Shown in pieces: positions 7,337-11,488 of a stretch of 11,488 bases of DNA. The DNA is from Rickettsiales bacterium (GTDB lineage: Bacteria; Pseudomonadota; Alphaproteobacteria; TMED109). The DNA is taken from the NCBI GenBank assembly GCA_002689905.1, contig NZIN01000006.1:1-11488 (forward strand), given 5' to 3'. Each line of letters opens with the position of its first letter. Within the stretch, counting starts at the first letter, position 1. The position numbers were made by a program, and so were the translations under genes. A model generated the notes under the pieces. That model made no database searches, was not told where the DNA came from, and was given only the letters and a program-made list of their open reading frames with translations.

Positions 7337-7768
7337 CTATTTTGAAATCTTTTTTCCAAAAAGTTCCATCCTATGATCTACTAATTTATAACCTAGTTTT
7401 TTAGCCACTTTCACTTGTAGGGCTTCTATCTCTTCATTAACAAACTCTATAATTTCGCCACTGTCTATATCTATAAGATGATCATGATGATCATCTTCAT
7501 TCAACTCTTCATACCTTGCTCTTTTACCCCCTAATTCTATTCTATTTAACACATTATGTGCTTCAAAAAGTTTAATAGTTCTATAAACTGTAGCTAAACT
7601 AATTCTGGGATCTGCCTTGTTAGCTCTCAAATATACCTCATTCGCATCGGGATGATCATTTGATTTAGAAATAACATCTGCTATAATTTTTCTTTGATGA
7701 GTAAACTTTACACCATTACTAGCACATAACTGTTCTATTCTAGATATTGAATTTTTTGTTTTATTCAT
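7337..7768 (-). CDS. fur: Fur/Mur-type ferric or manganese uptake regulator
   Basis: Winged-helix metalloregulator of 143 residues that controls metal uptake genes. The recognition-helix region is SLATVYRTIKLFE at 57-69, and the metal-binding core includes HPDANEVY (39-46) and the histidine cluster HHDH at 94-97. The CxxC that holds structural zinc in E. coli Fur (after HHDHLI) is replaced by D100 and S103, as in alphaproteobacterial Fur/Mur, whose members often answer to manganese as well as iron. The ATG at 7768 has no evident ribosome binding site; a 36-base AT-rich gap separates it from the divergent tusA-like gene, so transcription of the whole downstream run (fur to metK) probably begins there. 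I cannot tell Fe from Mn specificity by sequence. Confidence 0.93.
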   Translation of the reverse strand: MNKTKNSISRIEQLCASNGVKFTHQRKIIADVISKSNDHPDANEVYLRANKADPRISLATVYRTIKLFEAHNVLNRIELGGKRARYEELNEDDHHDHLIDIDSGEIIEFVNEEIEALQVKVAKKLGYKLVDHRMELFGKKISK

Positions 7769-7804
7769 TTATTTAATAATTAAATTACTATATTATTTTA
7801 CAAC
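7769..7804. promoter_or_regulatory. Divergent promoter region between fur and tusA-like gene
   Basis: The 36 bases are nearly all A and T and must carry starts for both directions. On the plus strand, TATATT/TATTAT (7789-7796) ends nine bases before the tusA-like ATG, leaving a leader of only a few bases. On the minus strand TAATAT- and TAAAAT-like boxes occur. No clear -35 box or palindromic Fur operator is readable against this base composition. Confidence 0.45.
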
Positions 7805-8044
7805 ATGATAAATAAAAATAAAGAGAAAATATTTCTTAATATCATAAATGACAAGTGTCCTATTACTTTTGTTAAAACCAAAATAGCGCTTGAAAAATTA
7901 AAACCTAATCAGTTCTTAGAATTACATATAAGGGAAGGCGAAGGTTTAGATGGAATGCCCTCAAGCTTAAAGGAATTAGGTTTTAAAATAATTAAAAAAA
8001 AATTAGTAGCTGATAATATTTATAGTTTAAAAATCGCTAAATAA
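7805..8044 (+). CDS. TusA/SirA-like sulfurtransferase
   Basis: A 79-residue protein of the TusA family, small cytoplasmic carriers that pass persulfide sulfur on a conserved cysteine. The family motif CPxPxxxTK appears as CPITFVKTK with C18; the second proline is threonine (T21). The KLKPNQFLEL segment and the C-terminal strand LGFKIIKKK fit the fold. CP(I/M)TFV(K/R)T variants are, as I recall, normal for the copy beside fur in several alphaproteobacteria, so this is a subfamily trait, not decay. It stands alone on the plus strand, overlaps the rimI end by 8 bases tail to tail, and diverges from fur. No ribosome binding site precedes the ATG, suggesting a very short or absent leader. The sulfur acceptor is unknown; a role in 2-thiouridine synthesis is not shown. 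Confidence 0.85.
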   Translation: MINKNKEKIFLNIINDKCPITFVKTKIALEKLKPNQFLELHIREGEGLDGMPSSLKELGFKIIKKKLVADNIYSLKIAK

Positions 8045-8372
8045 TAGTTAATGCCATTATTACAGCGTCAACTTTGTTATTTCCTTGTTTATAATATTTT
8101 TTTCTAACTCCAACTTTTTTAAATTTAAAACCTTCATACAACTTTTTAGCCACTTGGTTTTCTTCAGATACTTCAAGAACAATTTTACTAGTTTTTCTTT
8201 TATTAGCTATAGCGTAAAGTTCTTTTAACAATAGTCTTGCATAGCCTTTTCTTCTTTGTTTTTTATGAATTAATAAAGATATAACTTCTATCTCATCTTC
8301 TATAAACCTTGCTAAAAGATATCCTACTGGGTTAGGTTTTGATAAAAGAAAAATAGTATCTTTTTTTGACAC
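8037..8372 (-). CDS. rimI: Ribosomal-protein-alanine N-acetyltransferase RimI (N-terminus continues upstream)
   Basis: GNAT enzyme that acetylates the N-terminal alanine of ribosomal protein S18. From the first canonical codon (GTG, 8372) it has 111 residues. The acetyl-CoA loop QRRKGYA is at 39-45 and the RimI hallmark LEVSEENQVAKKLYEGFKF runs from about 66, followed by the tyrosine pair in KKYYK. RimI proteins are usually 140-160 residues; about 30 residues are missing here, including the WS motif. Those residues are encoded in the same frame upstream (8373-8455) but no ATG, GTG or TTG opens it, so this GTG is probably not the true start. tsaB directly upstream is the standard partner. The end overlaps the tusA-like gene by 8 bases tail to tail. 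Confidence 0.9.
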   Translation of the reverse strand: MSKKDTIFLLSKPNPVGYLLARFIEDEIEVISLLIHKKQRRKGYARLLLKELYAIANKRKTSKIVLEVSEENQVAKKLYEGFKFKKVGVRKKYYKQGNNKVDAVIMALTII

Positions 8373-8461
8373 AATAGATTTAAAATCTTTCTTACTCCAC
8401 TTTTTTTTGCTGAGTTCATGGATAAATACATATATTTCATATAACTCATTTACTTTGTCAT
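8373..8461 (-). other. Conserved N-terminal part of rimI without a canonical start (possible frameshift)
   Basis: In the rimI frame this stretch reads VNELYEIYVFIHELSKKKW and then SKKDFKSI, matching the usual RimI start up to and past the WS motif. The ATG at 8461 overlaps the tsaB stop as ATGA but reads ATG ACA AAG TAA, one frame off. One extra A in 8454-8456 would give M-T-K-V-N-E-L and a 141-residue RimI with the commonest kind of coupled start. A -1 slip at A_AAG, right before the TAA, would do the same in the cell. In-frame CTG (8471) or ATA (8468) are weaker options. Confidence 0.7.
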
Positions 8462-9099
8462 TGCTTATCAGCGTAGTGTCCTCTGATGTAAAGGGGTTCT
8501 AGTTCCTTTTCTTTAATTCTATGAATGCTTTTTATTTTACTCAAATAAATATTAAAAATAGATTCTTTTTTAGGTAAACAATAATGATAGTCTTCTAATA
8601 CAGAAAGTTTAGAATAGTTCCCTACAGTCAAAGATTTTTTGCTAATAGCTTTTTGAATATTATCCAAATTCAAAACTTTTGTATCTAAATAAAAATTATT
8701 ATCTATTTCTTGGTAATAACAATCATTTTTATTTGCCTTTATAATTATACCTGAAGTATTTGTTTTTTCTATAAGCCCTTCAATTAAAGCCTGATTATAA
8801 ATTGCTTCAAAATTCGTATAACCTAATATAGGCTTATTTATAGAAACTGCGATAGCCTTAGCAGCAGCTAATCCGACTCTAGTTCCTGTATAAGAGCCTG
8901 GCCCCAAAGAAACCAAAATATAATCAAGATCAGCAAATCTTAGATTTGCTTGAGCTAAAATATTTTCAAACATTGTATTTATTTCTATTTCTATGCTGCG
9001 ATCTAAATTTTTACTTTTAGAATAAAGCTTCTCTTTTCCGTAAAGAACTAAAAATATTCTTTCTAGTGAAGTTTCAATTGATAAAAAACATTTTTCCAT
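8458..9099 (-). CDS. tsaB: tRNA threonylcarbamoyladenosine biosynthesis protein TsaB
   Basis: ASKHA-fold, catalytically inactive partner of TsaD needed for t6A37 on ANN-decoding tRNAs. It has 213 residues, close to the family's usual length. The N-terminal strand MEKCFLSIETS, the signature LGPGSYTGTRVGLA at about 65-78 and the C-terminal PLYIRGHYAD motif near 202-211 are all present. The middle (about 105-190) is diverged, as is common in AT-rich genomes. The ATG at 9099 has no visible ribosome binding site and lies 27 bases from the divergent dipeptidase gene. rimI follows directly. tsaD and tsaE are not in the window. Confidence 0.93.
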   Translation of the reverse strand: MEKCFLSIETSLERIFLVLYGKEKLYSKSKNLDRSIEIEINTMFENILAQANLRFADLDYILVSLGPGSYTGTRVGLAAAKAIAVSINKPILGYTNFEAIYNQALIEGLIEKTNTSGIIIKANKNDCYYQEIDNNFYLDTKVLNLDNIQKAISKKSLTVGNYSKLSVLEDYHYCLPKKESIFNIYLSKIKSIHRIKEKELEPLYIRGHYADKQ

Positions 9100-9126
9100 A
9101 AATAATTTTTATAATATTATAATAAT
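9100..9126. promoter_or_regulatory. Divergent promoter region between tsaB and the dipeptidase gene
   Basis: Twenty-seven bases, all A or T. TATAAT occurs on the plus strand at 9110-9115 and 9118-9123, the first ending 11 bases before the dipeptidase ATG. The stretch is close to symmetric, so -10-like boxes appear on the minus strand too. Neither gene has a ribosome binding site here, suggesting very short leaders or leaderless messages. Base composition alone makes such boxes common. Confidence 0.4.
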
Positions 9127-9666
9127 ATGAAATTAATAGAAATTAATAAAGATGCATATCAAGTTACTCTAGATTTAAAGTATGCAAGTACAGACAATAT
9201 TGTAGGTAAAAGGATTTTTAATGAAAATAAATGTTATTTATTGCAAGAAGCAGCTGAAAAGTTATTACTAGCAAGCAAAATTGCAAGGGATTTAGATTAT
9301 TCTTTGAAAATATATGATGCCTATAGACCTACTTATGTGCAAAAACACTTATGGAACTTTGACCCAAATCCTAACTTTTTAACTAACCCTAAAAAAGGTT
9401 CACCTCATACAAGAGGTGTTGCTGTAGATCTAACTTTAACTGACTTAAAAGGAAATGAATTGGAAATGGGTACAGAGTTTGATGACTTTACTAAGAAAGC
9501 TTATCATCTATCCAAAAATATTAATAGAGATGCTAAAATCAATAGACATATTTTATTATCAATAATGACTTTAGCAGGTTTTGATTTTTACCTAAATGAA
9601 TGGTGGCACTATCAACTATTTAATGCTTCAAATTATCCTATTATACATAACTTTTTTGAAGATTGA
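9127..9666 (+). CDS. D-alanyl-D-alanine dipeptidase (VanX/DdpX family, peptidase M15D)
   Basis: Zinc dipeptidase that cleaves D-Ala-D-Ala. The zinc ligands and catalytic residues of the family are visible: SPHTRGVAVD gives H94 and D101, EWWH gives catalytic E158 and zinc ligand H161, and DAYRP gives the transition-state arginine R67. MGTEFDDF at 114-121 is typical of the family. At 179 residues it is slightly shorter than E. coli DdpX (193) and VanX (202). There is no signal peptide, so action in the cytoplasm is likely, on dipeptide recovered from peptidoglycan turnover. No vanH, vanA or transporter gene is adjacent, so a vancomycin-resistance role is not supported. It lies alone on the plus strand, ending two bases from nifU in a convergent arrangement, and interrupts the nifU-tsaB pair. 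Confidence 0.9.
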   Translation: MKLIEINKDAYQVTLDLKYASTDNIVGKRIFNENKCYLLQEAAEKLLLASKIARDLDYSLKIYDAYRPTYVQKHLWNFDPNPNFLTNPKKGSPHTRGVAVDLTLTDLKGNELEMGTEFDDFTKKAYHLSKNINRDAKINRHILLSIMTLAGFDFYLNEWWHYQLFNASNYPIIHNFFED

Positions 9667-9668
9667 GT

Positions 9669-10226
9669 TTAGGTAACTTCTACAACTTCTTTAATTTCTT
9701 TATGATAATGCTTTAACATATTTTCTATACCCATTTTCAAAGTAGCAGTAGAGGAAGGACATCCTGAACAACTTCCTTTTAACTCTAAATATACTATACC
9801 ATCTTTAAAACTGTGAAAAGATATCTCCCCACCATGTCCAGCTACTACTGGCTTTACTCTCGTTTCCAATAGATCAGATATTTTTTTTTCTATTTCTGTT
9901 AGAGGCTCTTTCTTATTTTCATTGCTACTTTCTTTAGGAGTAAGATTTATTTCATAATTATTTTTTTCTAGATAACTTCCTATTTTACTAGTCAATATAG
10001 TACGTAAAAACTCCCATGATGCATTTTTTGATTTAGTTATAGATATGAAACCAGTGTCAATGAAGACACTTAAAACTCCTTCTACTTCAAATAAATCTTT
10101 TAAAAAATCATTATTATCAAAATTATCAGACTTTTTGAATATAAAAGACTGATCTATGCTTAGATTTTTCTCAGGAATAAATTTGTAAGTATCCGGATTT
10201 GGTGTCTCTTCTACATTTATAAACAT
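9669..10226 (-). CDS. NfuA/NifU-type iron-sulfur cluster scaffold
   Basis: Cytoplasmic Fe-S carrier of 185 residues. The N-terminal Nfu_N domain begins with the diagnostic ETPNPDTYKFIP (7-18), and the C-terminal NifU-like domain (about 110-180) holds the cluster-binding CxxC at C153 and C156 (GSCSGCPSST). A charged, low-complexity linker lies at about 97-110. The ATG at 10226 follows the stress-protein stop by one base. It may supply clusters to enzymes such as MiaB, encoded nearby, though that link is inference. It shares a two-base convergent gap with the dipeptidase gene and I find no convincing terminator between them. Confidence 0.93.
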   Translation of the reverse strand: MFINVEETPNPDTYKFIPEKNLSIDQSFIFKKSDNFDNNDFLKDLFEVEGVLSVFIDTGFISITKSKNASWEFLRTILTSKIGSYLEKNNYEINLTPKESSNENKKEPLTEIEKKISDLLETRVKPVVAGHGGEISFHSFKDGIVYLELKGSCSGCPSSTATLKMGIENMLKHYHKEIKEVVEVT

Positions 10227-10227
10227 A

Positions 10228-10692
10228 CTATATCTTACCTGGAACTATTATAATTGGCAATGTTAATTTTTTTCTCATATTTCCAGTCAAGGAAGAAATA
10301 ATTTTATTATTTTCAACTTTATCCATTGCTAAACCTAAAACCAAATTCTTAACTTTATATCTTTTATTATTAATAGAGCTAATAAGAATATCTAATTTCT
10401 CACCAGTTTTAATGTAAGACTTAACTGGCAATTTATAATTTTTTTCAATAAATAGAATGTATTTATCTAAAACTTCCTTACCTTCATTTTTTTGTTCTTC
10501 TCTCATTATGCTTTCTACGCCTTTCCAGTGTCTGAACTTCTCTTCCTGTAATATATAAAGTAGTAAAATTCCTAAGCTATCTGCTGTAGCTAAATCACAA
10601 GCATATCTCATAGCGTCTAAAAATTCAGCGGAATCATCTACTAAAACTAAAAGGTTTTCTTTATTTTTTCTAATAATATTTTTCTTAAGCAC
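10228..10692 (-). CDS. Universal stress protein A family (alphaproteobacterial type)
   Basis: A 154-residue UspA-fold protein: LLVLVDDSAEFLDAMRYACD at 14-33 is the usual first strand and helix, and LTLPIIIVPG at 143-152 the last strand. The ATP-binding pattern G-x2-G-x9-G-(S/T) is not met: after G120 the second glycine position is methionine, and S-L-T-G (134-137) replaces GS. It is therefore likely of the non-ATP-binding type. The start is GTG at 10692, five bases after a strong GAGGAG and overlapping the preceding gene by 8 bases. Linkage to nifU and the Alph_Pro_TM gene is familiar from alphaproteobacteria. Its precise role is unknown. Confidence 0.85.
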   Translation of the reverse strand: MLKKNIIRKNKENLLVLVDDSAEFLDAMRYACDLATADSLGILLLYILQEEKFRHWKGVESIMREEQKNEGKEVLDKYILFIEKNYKLPVKSYIKTGEKLDILISSINNKRYKVKNLVLGLAMDKVENNKIISSLTGNMRKKLTLPIIIVPGKI

Positions 10693-11428
10693 TAAATCTC
10701 CTCATAGCTTCATGTACTATAAATCCAAAAAACATTGCAAAAAAAACAGCAATTAAACCGTAACTAAGACTATTATCCATTGCCATCTTATAAATTTTTT
10801 CTCCATACCCTGATTTGGAAACATTTATGAAGGAACGTCTTGCAGCTAACACTTTACCATCTTTGAGTAACAATGTATCAACTAAATATTCTCCGTCCAG
10901 TAACTCAGCAGAAAAATTTAATTCTGTTTTAAAAAGCCTCTTATCTAATAATTCTATCATTCCTTCTTCTGGAAAATACCGCTTAGATTTTATCATATTA
11001 TTAATTATTCCTTCTATCCAATTTTTTCTTTTCAGATTTTCTTTTTCTTCTGCTCCTTCAAAACGAATATTATTTATGCCTACCTGATTTATTTGTAATA
11101 TATCCTCTGCTCTTAACTCTTTCAAAGGTCTAGTAGAAGCCACATAGTAGTATGCTGGTACATCATAAAATATTTGAGATGTAGAATTTATCCATACTCC
11201 CATCACCTTCTTTTTTTTTCTTACTTTTATCGTCTTTCTTGGACCTGTTACAGAAACCACAACATCTCCTTCTTCATCAATAACACCGAAGAATAACAAA
11301 CTTGCTCCCTTAAAACCTACATCTATATTTATTTTATTTTCTGAAATATCAGCGATTATAATTTTTTTTGAGTTAGCCTGAAATATTAAAAATAAAAAAA
11401 ACAAAAAAGAAATGATACCTGTTTTCAT
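10685..11428 (-). CDS. Alph_Pro_TM family exported membrane protein (TIGR02186-like)
   Basis: A 247-residue protein of unknown function from a family seen in alphaproteobacteria. It has a signal peptide (1-20, ending QANS before KK) and a single C-terminal membrane helix at about 222-240 followed by HEAMRRFSA, so most of the chain should be periplasmic and anchored at its C-terminus. Segments that made me recognise the family are FFGVIDEEGDVVVSVTGPR (46-64) and VWINSTSQIFYDVPAYYYVA (78-97). As I recall, relatives often lie beside TauE/SafE-type exporters; the preceding gene is cut by the window edge, so this cannot be tested here. The start is ATG, seven bases after GGAGG, and overlaps the preceding open frame as ATGA. 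Confidence 0.85.
   Translation of the reverse strand: MKTGIISFLFFLFLIFQANSKKIIIADISENKINIDVGFKGASLLFFGVIDEEGDVVVSVTGPRKTIKVRKKKKVMGVWINSTSQIFYDVPAYYYVASTRPLKELRAEDILQINQVGINNIRFEGAEEKENLKRKNWIEGIINNMIKSKRYFPEEGMIELLDKRLFKTELNFSAELLDGEYLVDTLLLKDGKVLAARRSFINVSKSGYGEKIYKMAMDNSLSYGLIAVFFAMFFGFIVHEAMRRFSA
10698..10703 (-). promoter_or_regulatory. Ribosome binding site deciding the GTG start of the stress-protein gene
   Basis: GAGGAG on the minus strand, five bases before GTG (10692-10690), inside the end of the Alph_Pro_TM gene. It supports the GTG and shows that this genome uses strong Shine-Dalgarno sites inside operons. Confidence 0.7.
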
Positions 11429-11488
11429 TTTATTACCTCCAATAAATATGCAAACTTTGGATCAATAATTAATTTAGAAATTAGAAAA
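11425..11488 (-). CDS. Probable last 20 codons of an upstream gene (partial at window edge)
   Basis: One frame is open from the right edge to a TGA (11427-11425), reading FLISKLIIDPKFAYLLEVIK. It overlaps the next gene as ATGA, the commonest operon junction, which is the main reason to believe it. The other two minus-strand frames contain stops. Twenty codons are too few to identify a family; a membrane exporter would fit the family context but the residues do not show it. An open frame of this length can also arise by chance. Confidence 0.45.
   Translation of the reverse strand, partial: FLISKLIIDPKFAYLLEVIK
11436..11440 (-). promoter_or_regulatory. Ribosome binding site of the Alph_Pro_TM gene
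   Basis: GGAGG on the minus strand, seven bases upstream of the ATG at 11428. Near-perfect match and spacing, and it lies within the end of the preceding open frame. Confidence 0.75.

Noticed and set aside
8040..8061. AATAAT...ATTATT inverted repeat between the tusA-like gene and rimI
   Set aside because: The six-base stem is all A-T with a ten-base loop and no T tract; such repeats are expected by chance in this composition, so it is not called a terminator.
9127..9666. Vancomycin-resistance cassette
   Set aside because: The VanX-type gene has no vanH, ligase or sensor genes around it and lies among housekeeping genes, so resistance is not supported.
9655..9690. Possible shared terminator between the dipeptidase gene and nifU
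   Set aside because: Only short GAAG/CTTC complementarity is visible with a long loop, so no stable hairpin can be supported.
10815..11087. Plus-strand open frame of 90 codons
   Set aside because: Antisense to the Alph_Pro_TM gene, serine-rich shadow without recognisable motif.

Overview
The window is an AT-rich stretch (roughly 70% A+T by eye) of a bacterial chromosome. It is almost entirely coding and most genes lie on the minus strand. Gene content points to an alphaproteobacterium. The evidence is an Alph_Pro_TM (TIGR02186-like) membrane protein, a Mur-type Fur lacking the CxxC zinc pair, an OlsB ornithine-lipid acyltransferase next to a PlsC-type acyltransferase, and the order nifU / tsaB-rimI / fur / olsB / plsC / miaB / phoH / ybeY / corC / lnt / metK, which I recognise from that class. 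The low GC, tiny intergenic gaps and gene overlaps suit a streamlined, probably free-living marine lineage. I cannot name the genus from sequence alone.

Layout, read in the direction of minus-strand transcription from the right edge: (1) the last codons of an unidentified gene, the Alph_Pro_TM protein, a universal-stress-like protein and an NfuA/NifU-type Fe-S scaffold form one overlapping cluster (11488-9669). (2) A D-Ala-D-Ala dipeptidase (VanX/DdpX family) sits alone on the plus strand (9127-9666), tail to tail with nifU and divergent from tsaB. (3) tsaB and rimI (9099-8037), for tRNA t6A synthesis and ribosomal protein S18 acetylation. (4) A TusA-like sulfurtransferase on the plus strand (7805-8044), tail to tail with rimI and divergent from fur. 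(5) A nine-gene, nearly gapless minus-strand run (7768-1): fur, olsB, plsC/olsA-like, miaB, phoH, ybeY, corC, lnt and the first 228 codons of metK. No gap over 60 bases remains in this run, so it is probably one operon joining iron/manganese sensing, membrane lipid synthesis, tRNA and ribosome maturation, lipoprotein acylation and SAM supply.

The most notable signal is in translation starts. Three genes have family-conserved N-terminal residues upstream of the first ATG/GTG/TTG. For phoH a good ribosome binding site precedes an ATA that overlaps the miaB stop as ATAA, exactly where an ATGA overlap would normally be. For lnt a strong AAGGAG lies six bases before an ATT. For rimI the missing N-terminus could be reached from an ATGA overlap with the tsaB stop only by a -1 shift at an A_AAG site, or if one A is missing from the sequence. 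I see no mobile element, CRISPR array, rRNA or tRNA gene, and no clearly new multi-gene system.
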